From positions 1 to 28,296 of the forward strand of contig CAJUMC010000042.1 of the NCBI GenBank assembly GCA_910587085.1: 28,296 bases of DNA, written 5' to 3'. The stretch is from an uncultured Lachnospiraceae bacterium (GTDB lineage: Bacteria; Bacillota; Clostridia; Lachnospirales; Lachnospiraceae). The notes under the pieces are model-generated. The model made no database searches. It saw only the letters and a list, made by a program, of their open reading frames with translations, and had not been told where the DNA came from. Positions 1 to 8,210 of the stretch are shown here, piece after piece. Position 1 is the first letter of the stretch; every line of letters begins with the position of its first letter. The position numbers were made by a program, and so were the translations under genes.

Positions 1-79
1 ACATAAGAAAATCTGTACGGAAAAAAATTGCCAACGATTACTTGACAGTAACGGAAAGTGCCGAGCCCGCATCGCCGGA

Positions 80-108
80 TTGCTTTTTGAAATATGTTAT
101 GATAAAAT
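80..108 (+). promoter_or_regulatory. Putative promoter of the hprK cluster
   Basis: A weak -35 (TTGCTT, 80-85) is followed after 17 bases by TAAAAT (103-108, one mismatch to the -10 consensus) in a locally AT-rich patch about 50 bases before the hprK start. The first 79 bases hold no recognisable gene; the reading frame that opens into hprK is not convincing as coding sequence. Confidence 0.4.
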
Positions 109-157
109 ATTTCCAGAATACAAAGGCCGCACCGGCGGCAGAATGAGAGGGCATTTT

Positions 158-1102
158 ATGTATACTGTCGAATTGAAAAAGGTAGTGGAAAAAATGGAGC
201 TGGAAAACTGCACCCCGGAGATCGACATTTCCGGAATCCGGATCACTCAGCCGGAGATCAACCGCCCGGCGCTGCAGCTGACCGGCTTTTTTGACTACTT
301 CGATTCGGATCGCGTTCAGATTATCGGGAATGTGGAGTACGCGTTTATGCAGAAGATGGAGAAGGATCACGGCATCGGCATTATGAGAAAGCTGATGAGC
401 TTTAATGTGCCGTGCATCGTGTTCTGCCGCAGCATTGAGGTGTCGGAGGAAATCCGTCAGCTCGGCGTGGAGTCCGGCGTGCCTATTTTCCGTACCTCCA
501 AGACGACCTCCTCGTTTATGGCGGAAATTATCCGCTGGCTGAATGTGGAGCTTGCCCCGCGCATTTCGATTCACGGCGTGCTTGTCGATGTCTACGGCGA
601 GGGAATTCTGATCACCGGCGAGAGCGGTATCGGAAAAAGCGAGGCGGCGCTGGAGCTGCTGAAGCGCGGGCACCGTCTTGTCACGGACGATGTCGTCGAA
701 ATCAAGAAGGTGAGCGACGACACGCTGATCGGTACGGCACCGGATATCACAAGGCATTTTATCGAGCTCAGGGGCATCGGCATCGTTGATGTCAAAACGC
801 TCTTCGGCGTGCAGAGCGTCAAGGATACCCAGTCCATCGACCTCGTAATTAATCTGGAGGAGTGGAACAGGGACAAGGAGTACGACCGTCTCGGGCTGGA
901 GGAACAGTATACCGAATTCCTGGGCAACAAGGTGGTCTGCCACAATATACCAATCCGGCCGGGGCGCAACCTCGCGATTATCTGTGAGACGGCAGCGGTC
1001 AATTTCCGCCAGAAGAAGATGGGCTACAACGCCGCCCAGGAGCTGTACAAGCGCGTGACCAGCAACCTGATGAAAAAATCGGAGGAAAACGGGGAGGAAT
1101 AG
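158..1102 (+). CDS. hprK: HPr kinase/phosphorylase
   Basis: Bifunctional enzyme that phosphorylates Ser46 of HPr or Crh with ATP or pyrophosphate and removes it again, the sensor step of carbon catabolite control in Firmicutes. The product is 314 residues, the family's normal length. The N-terminal domain (about 1-125) precedes the catalytic segment HGVLVDVYG, the P-loop GESGIGKS at residues 154-161, and the family signature RGIGIVDVKTLFG. The C-terminus carries the expected RNLAIICETAA stretch. An upstream in-frame start exists, but the ATG at 158 has GAGAGG about eight bases before it and gives the family N-terminus. It is first in a tight co-directional cluster, four bases ahead of the glucokinase gene, and its probable substrate (Crh-like protein, 5042-5296) lies four genes further on. 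Confidence 0.96.
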   Translation: MYTVELKKVVEKMELENCTPEIDISGIRITQPEINRPALQLTGFFDYFDSDRVQIIGNVEYAFMQKMEKDHGIGIMRKLMSFNVPCIVFCRSIEVSEEIRQLGVESGVPIFRTSKTTSSFMAEIIRWLNVELAPRISIHGVLVDVYGEGILITGESGIGKSEAALELLKRGHRLVTDDVVEIKKVSDDTLIGTAPDITRHFIELRGIGIVDVKTLFGVQSVKDTQSIDLVINLEEWNRDKEYDRLGLEEQYTEFLGNKVVCHNIPIRPGRNLAIICETAAVNFRQKKMGYNAAQELYKRVTSNLMKKSEENGEE

Positions 1103-1106
1103 CGGC

Positions 1107-2045
1107 ATGAGCAGATATATTTTCGGAATTGATATCGGCGGAACAACCGTTAAATGCGGATTTTTTACGGCGCAGGGAGAGCTTCTGGAGAAGTGGGAGA
1201 TTCCGACGCGCAGAGAGAACAACGGGGAGAATGTGCTGCCCGATGTGGCAGACACGATTTTAAAAAAGCTGGCGGAGCGCGGAATGCCGAAGGAAGAGAT
1301 CGCCGGCATCGGCGTCGGCATTCCGGGGCCGGTGCGCGCGGACGGCACCGTGCTGAAATGTGCGAATCTCGGCTGGGGCATTACCCCGGCCAACCGGATG
1401 CTGGAGGAGCTGACAGGGCTGCCGGTCAGAGTGGCAAACGACGCCAATGTCGCAGCGCTCGGCGAGATGTGGAAGGGCGGCGGAAGAGGCTATGAGGATG
1501 TGGTTATGGTGACGCTCGGAACCGGCGTGGGAGGCGGCATTATTATCGGCGGCCGGGTTGTGGCAGGCAGCAACGGAGCGGGCGGGGAGATCGGGCATCT
1601 CGTGATCAATCCGGAGGAAACCGCAGTGTGCGGCTGCGGCGGACACGGGCATCTGGAGCAGTATGCCTCCGCTACGGGGATCGTGCGCATGGCGAAAAAG
1701 CGGCTGGCGGAGGACGACGCGCCGACGAAGCTTCGTGAATTTGAGGAATTGACGGCAAAGCATATTTTTGACTGTGCGAAGGAGCAGGACGCAGTTGCCG
1801 CTGGTCTTGCGGATCTGCTCGGAAGCTATCTTGCGGCTGCTCTCCGGCATATTGCCGCGGTTGTCGATCCGCAGGTTTTCGTAATCGGCGGCGGGGTTTC
1901 CAGGGCCGGCGATATTCTGCTCGATGCGATTCGGAGGCATTATAACGAAAATATCCTGTATGCGCTGAAGGACAAGGAATTCCGCCTGGCAGAGCTCGGA
2001 AACGACGCCGGCATCTACGGGAGCGCAAGGCTTCTGATTGACTGA
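1107..2045 (+). CDS. glcK: ROK-family glucokinase
   Basis: Cytoplasmic sugar kinase, probably converting glucose to glucose 6-phosphate with ATP. The 312-residue product begins with the phosphate-binding GIDIGGTT (residues 7-14), has the NDAN catalytic aspartate region, the glycine-rich GTGVGGG, the GEIGH motif and the ROK zinc motif C175-G-C177-G-G-H-G-H182. The last zinc ligand position is His where many relatives have Cys, a known variation. The ATG follows hprK by four bases with GGGGAGGAAT just before it, so the two are surely cotranscribed. This pairing suggests that glucose activation and HPr phosphorylation control are expressed together. Substrate specificity within ROK kinases cannot be settled from sequence alone, so glucokinase is the most likely rather than the only reading. 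Confidence 0.9.
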   Translation: MSRYIFGIDIGGTTVKCGFFTAQGELLEKWEIPTRRENNGENVLPDVADTILKKLAERGMPKEEIAGIGVGIPGPVRADGTVLKCANLGWGITPANRMLEELTGLPVRVANDANVAALGEMWKGGGRGYEDVVMVTLGTGVGGGIIIGGRVVAGSNGAGGEIGHLVINPEETAVCGCGGHGHLEQYASATGIVRMAKKRLAEDDAPTKLREFEELTAKHIFDCAKEQDAVAAGLADLLGSYLAAALRHIAAVVDPQVFVIGGGVSRAGDILLDAIRRHYNENILYALKDKEFRLAELGNDAGIYGSARLLID

Positions 2046-2237
2046 CCGACGATATGACGAATCGGACGCGAAAAAAAGCGGAAAAGACAGCAGTTTAAAC
2101 AAAAATAAAAATCCGGGATTGAAAATATAGCTTATTGCATAGAATCATGATATAACTATATCTGGTTGTCATCAGCCGCGGGCATGCGGCTGTGTTCCTA
2201 AATAATTTTCTGAATCAAGGAATGGAAGGATTGTCTG
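2046..2237 (+). other. glcK-murB intergenic region with hairpin
   Basis: This 192-base gap contains an AT-rich stretch (about 2098-2162) that may hold a promoter, though no hexamer pair with good spacing stands out. It also holds a hairpin of seven perfect pairs, CAGCCGC (2173-2179) with GCGGCTG (2186-2192), lacking a T tract. MurB may therefore start a second transcript. Confidence 0.4.
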
Positions 2238-3173
2238 GTGAAGCAGGATTTTTTCGGTAGATTGTCGGAGGTTGTCAGCTGCGGACAGATAAAAAGAGAG
2301 GAATTGCTGAGCCGTCATACCACCTTCCGGATCGGCGGCCCGGCTGATTTTTTTGTTGAGGTTAAGAGTGCTGCAGAAGCGGCTGGGGTTCTGGCGCTGT
2401 GCAGGGAAGAGGGCGTGCCGTATCTGCTGATCGGCAGCGGGAGTAATCTTCTCGTCTCGGATCGCGGCTACCGCGGCGTTGTGATAAAGTTTTCCGGGGA
2501 GCTGTGCGGCGCGGAATTTGAGGAGGACGGGGATATCCTGAGGGCGCGGGCAGGCGCGGGCACGCCGCTTGCGCAGTTTGCGAGAGAGATCGCTGCGCAC
2601 GGCGGCGCTGGCTTTGAATTTGCGGCCGGTATTCCGGGCAGCGTCGGCGGGGGGGTCTATATGAATGCAGGCGCATATGGCGGGGAGATCCGCGATTTCC
2701 TGACCGGCGCGCGCGTGCTGAGTGCGGACGGAGCGCTTGCTTATAAAACGGCGGAGGAGCTGGAGCTTGGCTATCGAAGCAGCCGCCTGCAGAGGGAGGA
2801 ATGGTATGTGCTTGAGGCGGAGTTTGCGTTCTCACGCACAGAGCCGGAATCCATCCGCAGGAAAATCGAGGAGCTGGCGAAAATGCGCATGCAGAGACAG
2901 CCGCTGGAATATCCGAGTGCGGGCAGCACCTTTAAGCGCCCGGAGGGTTATTTTGCGGGAAAGCTGATTATGGAAACGGGACTGGCGGGGCTGCGCGTCG
3001 GCGGCGCCGAGGTTTCGGAAAAGCACTGCGGCTTTCTGATCAACCGGGGAGGAGCGACCGCATGGGACGTGCTGCGGCTTGCCAGCCAGGTGCAGAATGC
3101 CGTTCAGGAAAAATTCGGCGTGGTACTGGAGCTGGAGATACGGCTGGCCGGAGATTTCGGAACGGGAAATTAA
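2238..3173 (+). CDS. murB: UDP-N-acetylenolpyruvoylglucosamine reductase
   Basis: FAD enzyme that reduces UDP-GlcNAc-enolpyruvate with NADPH to UDP-N-acetylmuramic acid, the second committed step of peptidoglycan precursor synthesis in the cytoplasm. The 311-residue product shows the FAD-binding segments TTFRIGGPAD and GSGSNLLVSD in the N-terminal half, then GIPGSVGGGVYMNAGAYGGE, and the catalytic serine S230 in SAGSTFKRP. The glutamate-containing LELEIRL near the C-terminus is the usual second catalytic region. The layout fits the shorter (type II) MurB enzymes. The start is GTG at 2238, chosen because AATGGAAGGA lies just upstream and no earlier start fits the family. It ends 47 bases before rapZ. 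Confidence 0.96.
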   Translation: MKQDFFGRLSEVVSCGQIKREELLSRHTTFRIGGPADFFVEVKSAAEAAGVLALCREEGVPYLLIGSGSNLLVSDRGYRGVVIKFSGELCGAEFEEDGDILRARAGAGTPLAQFAREIAAHGGAGFEFAAGIPGSVGGGVYMNAGAYGGEIRDFLTGARVLSADGALAYKTAEELELGYRSSRLQREEWYVLEAEFAFSRTEPESIRRKIEELAKMRMQRQPLEYPSAGSTFKRPEGYFAGKLIMETGLAGLRVGGAEVSEKHCGFLINRGGATAWDVLRLASQVQNAVQEKFGVVLELEIRLAGDFGTGN

Positions 3174-3220
3174 GTGCGGCTGGATTTCCGGCAGACAGGC
3201 CGGGTTGGGGGAGACGGAGC

Positions 3221-4075
3221 ATGAGATTCGTGATTGTGACAGGAATGTCGGGTGCGGGGAAAAGCTCCGTGCTGAGGATGCTGGAAGATGCGGGATATTT
3301 TTGCGTTGACAATCTGCCGGTGCCGCTGATTCCTACCTTCGCCAGGCTCACCGTGAAGGAGAGCCCGAACATCAGCAAAATTGCTCTCGGGATTGATATC
3401 CGGAACGGGCAGGCGCTCGGGGAGACAGACGAGGTGCTGAACGCACTTGAGAGCGAAGGATATGTGTATGAAATTGTATTTCTCGAGTGCAGCACGCCGA
3501 TCCTGGTAAAAAGATTCAAGGAGACAAGGCGGACGCATCCGCTCTCGGGAACGGGGCGCGTAGACCGCGGCATTGAGGAGGAGCGGAAACGGCTCGGCTT
3601 TCTCAAGTCCAGGGCGGATTACATTCTGGATACAAGCCAGCTGCTTGTGAGGGAGCTGAAAACGCAGATTGACCATATTTTTGTTGAGAACGGTACTTAT
3701 CACAATTTCTTTATTACCATACTTTCCTTCGGGTTTAAGCACGGCATACCGGAGGATTCCGATCTTGTTTTTGATGTAAGATTTCTGAAAAACCCGTATT
3801 ATGTACCGGAGCTGAAGAAGCTGACCGGAAAGGATCAGAGAGTGAGGGACTATGTGCTCTCCTCCGCGGCAGCGTACCCTTTTCTGGACAAGCTCGAGGA
3901 TATGCTGAGATTTCTGATTCCCGGATACATTGCGGAGGGGAAGAATCAGCTTGTCGTCAGCATCGGCTGTACGGGGGGAAAGCACCGTTCCGTTACCGTT
4001 GCCTACGAGCTGGAAAAGCGCCTGGCAAAAACGGAGTACGGCGTGAAGACGGAACATCGCGATATCTTGAAATAG
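3221..4075 (+). CDS. rapZ: RapZ/YvcJ-type nucleotide-binding protein
   Basis: P-loop protein of the RapZ/YvcJ family, 284 residues. In Escherichia coli RapZ is an RNA-binding adaptor that controls glucosamine-6-phosphate synthase through small RNA decay; in Bacillus YvcJ hydrolyses nucleotides and affects competence. The sequence shows the P-loop GMSGAGKS at residues 8-15, the DNLP motif, and the C-terminal CTGGKHRSV typical of the RNA-binding domain. The reading frame is open further upstream inside murB, but the ATG at 3221 has GGGGGAGACGGAG before it and gives the conserved N-terminus. It sits between murB and whiA as in many Firmicutes. The gene that usually lies between rapZ and whiA in Bacillus (yvcK/glmR) is absent here; only ten bases separate the two. 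Confidence 0.95.
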   Translation: MRFVIVTGMSGAGKSSVLRMLEDAGYFCVDNLPVPLIPTFARLTVKESPNISKIALGIDIRNGQALGETDEVLNALESEGYVYEIVFLECSTPILVKRFKETRRTHPLSGTGRVDRGIEEERKRLGFLKSRADYILDTSQLLVRELKTQIDHIFVENGTYHNFFITILSFGFKHGIPEDSDLVFDVRFLKNPYYVPELKKLTGKDQRVRDYVLSSAAAYPFLDKLEDMLRFLIPGYIAEGKNQLVVSIGCTGGKHRSVTVAYELEKRLAKTEYGVKTEHRDILK

Positions 4076-4085
4076 GGGAAAAGCC

Positions 4086-5045
4086 ATGTCATTTTCGTCG
4101 AAGGTGAAGGAGGAGCTTGCGGCGGTCAGCGACGCAGGCAGGCATTGCCGGCTGGCGGAGCTTGCAGCGATCACTGCCGCCTGCGGGCGGTTCCGGTTTG
4201 AGCGGGGAGGGGCGGTCTGTCTCGAGCTGCACACGGAAAACAGGGCCGCTGCGAGAAAATGCTTTACATTGTTGAAAAAAACATTTAATATAGAGGCTGC
4301 GGAAACTTCCGCCGGGCAAAGCGTTGCAGTCGGAAAGAATTCCGGCCGCGTCCTAAGGCTCTGCGGGCGGGAGCAGGCTTCCGCCGTTGCACAGGCGATC
4401 AAGGCCGCTCCGTCGGCAGGGCCAGCGGCGGATTTTTCGGTCAGCGGCCTGGTCGCTCAGAATACCTGCTGCAAAAGAGCGTTTATAAGGGGAGCATTTC
4501 TTGCATCAGGGTCGGTTTCGGATCCGGAGAAAGCCTATCATTTTGAGGTTGTATATTCCGGGCGGGAGCGGGCGGAGCAGCTGAGGGATATCATTAATTC
4601 CTTCTCCATGGACGCGAAGATCATCCTTCGCAAAAGGAATCATGTCGTGTACGTGAAGGAGGGGGCGCAGATTGTTGATCTGCTGAATATTATGGGCGCG
4701 CATGTCTCCCTGATGGATTTCGAGAATGTCCGCATTCTGAAGGAAATGCGAAATTCCATCAACAGGCAGGTGAACTGCGAGGCGGCGAACATAAGCAAGA
4801 CGGTGCGCGCGGCAGGCAGGCAGATTGATGACATTATATATATCAGGGACAACTTGGGGTTTGACGGACTGGCAGAGGGACTGGAGGAGACGGCGAGGCT
4901 GAGGATAGAGTTTCCGGAGGCTTCCCTGAAGGAGCTTGGGGAAATGATGAGCGTTCCGCTGGGGAAATCAGGCGTGAATCACCGCCTGAAAAAGCTGAGC
5001 AGCATTGCCGATGATTTAAGGGGAATGAAGGAGGATGGAACATGA
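4086..5045 (+). CDS. whiA: DNA-binding protein WhiA
   Basis: WhiA couples a degenerate LAGLIDADG homing-endonuclease fold (N-terminal two thirds) to a C-terminal helix-turn-helix. In actinomycetes it triggers sporulation septation, and in Bacillus it affects cell division and chromosome segregation, with regulatory details differing between groups. The 319-residue product starts with the family N-terminus MSFSSKVKEEL and ends with the helix-turn-helix around FPEASLKELGEMM and SGVNHRLKKL. GGGGAAAAGCC precedes the ATG. Its stop codon overlaps the start of the Crh-like gene by four bases (ATGA), which implies translational coupling and matches the whiA-crh order of Bacillus subtilis. Confidence 0.95.
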   Translation: MSFSSKVKEELAAVSDAGRHCRLAELAAITAACGRFRFERGGAVCLELHTENRAAARKCFTLLKKTFNIEAAETSAGQSVAVGKNSGRVLRLCGREQASAVAQAIKAAPSAGPAADFSVSGLVAQNTCCKRAFIRGAFLASGSVSDPEKAYHFEVVYSGRERAEQLRDIINSFSMDAKIILRKRNHVVYVKEGAQIVDLLNIMGAHVSLMDFENVRILKEMRNSINRQVNCEAANISKTVRAAGRQIDDIIYIRDNLGFDGLAEGLEETARLRIEFPEASLKELGEMMSVPLGKSGVNHRLKKLSSIADDLRGMKEDGT

Positions 5046-5296
5046 TTTCGAAGAGAATTGAGATTAAGCTGCCGGAGGGCCTTGAGGCGAGACCGATCGC
5101 TCTGCTGGTGCAGGTTGCAAGCCAGTATGAGAGCAGCGTCTATGTGGAAAGCGAGGACAAGAAGGTCAACGCGAAGAGCATAATGGGAATGATGAGCCTC
5201 GCGCTTCCGTCAGGCCGGGAAATCGTTGTAACCGTAAACGGTGCGGACGAGGAGAAGGCCCTGGAAAATATCGAAAAATATCTCTGCGGAGAATAG
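5042..5296 (+). CDS. crh: Crh-like HPr homologue with Glu at position 15
   Basis: An 84-residue HPr-fold protein. In HPr the segment GLHARP carries His15, the phosphate carrier residue of the sugar phosphotransferase system; here it reads GLEARP with Glu exactly at residue 15. The regulatory site is intact: S46 lies in KSIMGMMSL, the HPr kinase target and CcpA contact region. This is the pattern of Crh, which in Bacillus subtilis has Gln15 and works only in regulation. The gene is coupled to whiA by a four-base overlap, as in Bacillus, and hprK lies in the same cluster. I infer a signalling protein phosphorylated on Ser46 and unable to carry sugar phosphate; it could instead be called simply an HPr-family protein. 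Confidence 0.85.
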   Translation: MISKRIEIKLPEGLEARPIALLVQVASQYESSVYVESEDKKVNAKSIMGMMSLALPSGREIVVTVNGADEEKALENIEKYLCGE

Positions 5297-5336
5297 AGAA
5301 GAAAGGTTGAAGCAGGAGGGAAGGATAATCGGTCAG

Positions 5337-5732
5337 ATGGACATCCAACAACTGAAAGCAGACATGCAGCGGTATTTCCGCGAACAGAAAAATCTTATGC
5401 AGCAGCGGGCGAAGGAGTACTCGGAGAGCGGGCGGCAGAGTGAAGCTGAACTGGAAATGAACAGGCTGGACGTTTACGACACCTTTGGGACGATGCTGGA
5501 GGCGTGTGCATTAAAGGCCACGATGAACCCGAAATTTGCGGGGCAGGATCGGACGAAGGTGTTTTGTCAGGAATATCTGATGACCTTTATTACAAAGCCG
5601 GCGGAGTGGAGAAAAAGCTACGTGTGCGCGAAAGAGCACGGGGACGAAGCGGAGGCCAGGCTCGAGGAGTTGCGCCTTGATACAGTGCAGGAGATCCGGG
5701 ACGAGTTTCTGAGAATTTCAAAGGAAAATTAG
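5337..5732 (+). CDS. Uncharacterised helical protein
   Basis: A 131-residue, highly charged and apparently all-helical cytoplasmic protein that I do not recognise. There is no signal peptide, membrane segment or cysteine motif. The ATG at 5337 is preceded by GGAGGGAAGGA; the AGGAGGG portion is about 16 bases away, the AAGGA portion about 11. An open frame extends upstream over the end of the crh-like gene, but that extension looks non-coding. The gene starts 40 bases after the Crh-like stop, on the same strand, so it is likely the last gene of this transcript. A consensus promoter for the next operon begins seven bases after its stop. Confidence 0.75.
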   Translation: MDIQQLKADMQRYFREQKNLMQQRAKEYSESGRQSEAELEMNRLDVYDTFGTMLEACALKATMNPKFAGQDRTKVFCQEYLMTFITKPAEWRKSYVCAKEHGDEAEARLEELRLDTVQEIRDEFLRISKEN

Positions 5733-5739
5733 AAAAAGG

Positions 5740-5804
5740 TTGACAGGGTAAGCGTTGCGACTTATAATTTGACGTATTAAAGCGCCAACGCGACGCTTTG
5801 TCAA
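5740..5804 (+). promoter_or_regulatory. Consensus serC promoter embedded in a large dyad
   Basis: TTGACA (5740-5745), a 17-base spacer and TATAAT (5763-5768) form a perfect vegetative promoter on the plus strand. On the minus strand TTGACA (5804-5799) is followed after exactly 17 bases by TTTAAT (5781-5776), so a second promoter faces the first. The two halves form an imperfect inverted repeat: TTGACA, AAGCGT and a TGCG-like end on the left match CGCG, ACGCTT and TGTCAA on the right. The dyad may be an operator. Confidence 0.75.
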
Positions 5805-5838
5805 TTTTAGAAGGTTCAAATAAGGAGGATGATGTAGC

Positions 5839-6927
5839 ATGGGAAGAGTCTATAACTTTTCTGCGGGTCCGGCCGTGCTGCCGGAGGAGGTATTGAGAGA
5901 GGCGGCGGCGGAAATGCTGGATTACAGGGGAACCGGCATGTCCGTTATGGAGATGAGCCATCGCTCCGGGGCTTACGAGGAGATTATCAATACGGCGGAA
6001 AAGGATCTGCGGGAGCTTATGAGCATTCCGGACAACTATAAGGTTCTGTTTCTGCAGGGCGGTGCGTCCCAGCAGTTTGCCATGATCCCGATGAACCTGA
6101 TGAAAAACAGAAAGGCTGCCTATATCATTACGGGCCAGTGGGCAAAGAAAGCATACCAGGAGGCCGGCATTTACGGAGAGGCGGTGGCGGTAGCTTCCTC
6201 TGCGGACAAAACATTTTCCTACATACCGGACTGTTCTGATCTTCCTATACCGGAAGATGCCGATTATGTTTATATCTGTGAGAATAATACCATTTACGGA
6301 ACAAAATTCTGGCAGCTGCCGGACACAAAGGGAAAGACGCTTGTCTCGGATGTGTCTTCCTGCTTTTTGTCGGAACCGGTGGATGTGGCGAAATACGGCG
6401 TAATCTACGGCGGCGTTCAGAAAAATATCGGGCCGGCCGGCGTTGTGATCTGCATTATCCGCGAGGATCTTATCACGGAAGATACGCTGCCTGGCACGCC
6501 GACCATGCTGAAATACAAGATTCATGCCGATAACGGCTCCATGTACAACACGCCGCCGGCCTACGGCATCTATATCTGCGGGAAGGTATTCCAGTGGCTG
6601 AAGAAGCGCGGCGGGCTGGCGGCCATGAAGGAATACAACGAAAAGAAGGCGAAGATTCTGTATGACTTTCTGGACGGGAGCAGTCTTTTTCACGGCACGG
6701 TGGAAAAAAAGGATCGCTCGCTGATGAACGTGCCGTTTGTTACCGGGAGCGGGGAGCTTGACGCGAAATTTGTGAAGGAGGCAAAGGCAGCGGGCTTTGA
6801 GAACCTGAAGGGACACCGTACGGTCGGCGGAATGCGCGCCAGCATTTACAATGCCATGCCGTTGGAGGGCGTCGAGAAGCTCGTTGCATTCATGAGGAAA
6901 TTTGAGGCGGAAAACCTGGTAAAATAA
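5839..6927 (+). CDS. serC: Phosphoserine aminotransferase
   Basis: Pyridoxal-phosphate enzyme that transfers the amino group of glutamate to 3-phosphohydroxypyruvate, giving phosphoserine; a parallel role on a pyridoxine precursor is known in some bacteria. The 362-residue product begins with YNFSAGPAVLPEEV, has the GTGMSVMEMSHRS substrate segment, and the cofactor lysine K195 in GGVQKNIGPAG. The C-terminal GHRTVGGMRASIYNAMP is the family end. The ATG at 5839 follows AAGGAGGATGATGTAGC. It is first in a two-gene serC-serA operon behind a consensus promoter. No phosphoserine phosphatase gene is seen in the window, so the last step of serine synthesis must be encoded elsewhere. Confidence 0.97.
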   Translation: MGRVYNFSAGPAVLPEEVLREAAAEMLDYRGTGMSVMEMSHRSGAYEEIINTAEKDLRELMSIPDNYKVLFLQGGASQQFAMIPMNLMKNRKAAYIITGQWAKKAYQEAGIYGEAVAVASSADKTFSYIPDCSDLPIPEDADYVYICENNTIYGTKFWQLPDTKGKTLVSDVSSCFLSEPVDVAKYGVIYGGVQKNIGPAGVVICIIREDLITEDTLPGTPTMLKYKIHADNGSMYNTPPAYGIYICGKVFQWLKKRGGLAAMKEYNEKKAKILYDFLDGSSLFHGTVEKKDRSLMNVPFVTGSGELDAKFVKEAKAAGFENLKGHRTVGGMRASIYNAMPLEGVEKLVAFMRKFEAENLVK

Positions 6928-7033
6928 GTTTCCGTGGTTGTTCTGAGATGTGCGGGAAAGCCCGGTATGCGTGCATTCCGGTTTCCCGCCGCTTTAAGGC
7001 TGATAGAGCACACAGCAGAGAGTGAGGAATGGT

Positions 7034-8197
7034 ATGATAAAAGTAAGCTGCCTGAATCCGATTTCCAAGGTCGGGATGAAGCTTCTGCCGGATACGTTCG
7101 GCACGACGGATAATCTGGCGGAGGCGGACGCGGTGCTTGTGCGCAGCGCTGCAATGCATGAGCTGGAGCTGCCGGAGGGGCTGCTCACAGTAGCGCGGGC
7201 GGGTGCCGGCTACAATAATATCCCGGTTGAGAAATGCGCGGATCAGGGCATTGTCGTATTCAATACGCCGGGAGCCAACGCCAACGGCGTGAAGGAACTT
7301 GCGATTGCCGGCATGCTGCTTGCCGCGCGCGATCTCCGCGGCGGCATGGCATGGGTTGAGGCGAACAAGGACGACGAGGCGATCGGAAAGACGATGGAAA
7401 AGGCAAAATCAAAATTTGCCGGAACGGAGATCAAGGGCAAAAAGCTCGGCGTAATCGGACTCGGGGCGATCGGCGTACCGATCGCCAACGCGGCGACGCA
7501 TCTCGGCATGGAAGTGATCGGCTGCGATCCGTTCCTCTCCGTGGCAAATGCGCTGAATCTTTCGAGGAATGTCCGGATCGTCAAATCCAATTCCGAAATT
7601 TTTGCAGAATGCGATTATATTACGGTGCATGTGCCGCTTGTGGATGACACGAAGGGCATGTTCAACAAGGCATCGCTTTCGATGATGAAGGACGGTGTCG
7701 TCATTCTCAATTTTTCGCGGGATCTGCTTGTGAACGAGGAGGACATGGTCGAAGCGCTCGCTTCCGGCAAGGTGGCGCGGTATGTCACCGATTTCCCGAC
7801 CAGACGGATTGCAAATCAGAGCGGGGTTATCGCATTTCCGCATCTCGGTGCTTCGACCGAGGAGTCGGAAGACAACTGTGCAGTGATGGCGGTTCATCAG
7901 ATTGTGGATTTCATCGAGAACGGCAATATCGCCAATTCGGTGAATTACCCGGCGATCGACGCGGGAAAATGTCAGACGGAGGCGCGTGTCTGCGTCTGCC
8001 ATAAGAACATCCCGAATATGCTGGCGCAGTTTACCGGCGTGTTTTCCTCGGAGGGTATCAACATCGAGAATATGGCGAATAAAAGCCGGGGCAATTATGC
8101 GTATACAATGCTTGATATCTGTGCCAAGGTGCCGGCGGAGCTGGTGGAAAAGCTGAACCGGATCGAGGGTGTCCTCAAGGCGCGTGTGATTCAGTAG
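7034..8197 (+). CDS. serA: D-3-phosphoglycerate dehydrogenase with ACT domain
   Basis: NAD-dependent oxidation of 3-phosphoglycerate to 3-phosphohydroxypyruvate, the first step of serine synthesis. The 387-residue product has the dinucleotide motif VIGLGAIG at about residues 140-147, the D-2-hydroxyacid dehydrogenase PHLGASTEES segment with the catalytic His, and a C-terminal ACT domain from about residue 318. ACT domains usually bind an amino acid, so feedback by serine is plausible. A GTG at 7022 is in frame, but GTGAGG there is better read as the ribosome binding site of the ATG at 7034. It follows serC by 106 bases without an intervening terminator; a strong hairpin follows its stop. Confidence 0.95.
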   Translation: MIKVSCLNPISKVGMKLLPDTFGTTDNLAEADAVLVRSAAMHELELPEGLLTVARAGAGYNNIPVEKCADQGIVVFNTPGANANGVKELAIAGMLLAARDLRGGMAWVEANKDDEAIGKTMEKAKSKFAGTEIKGKKLGVIGLGAIGVPIANAATHLGMEVIGCDPFLSVANALNLSRNVRIVKSNSEIFAECDYITVHVPLVDDTKGMFNKASLSMMKDGVVILNFSRDLLVNEEDMVEALASGKVARYVTDFPTRRIANQSGVIAFPHLGASTEESEDNCAVMAVHQIVDFIENGNIANSVNYPAIDAGKCQTEARVCVCHKNIPNMLAQFTGVFSSEGINIENMANKSRGNYAYTMLDICAKVPAELVEKLNRIEGVLKARVIQ

Positions 8198-8210
8198 GAG
8201 CGGAAAAAAG

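Noticed and set aside
38..1447. A 469-codon open frame on the minus strand opposite hprK and glcK
   Set aside because: It mirrors two well-supported genes, lacks domain motifs and a ribosome site, and is the usual shadow frame of GC-rich coding DNA. The same holds for long minus frames opposite rapZ, serC, glgB (16465-18597) and glnN (22649-24247).
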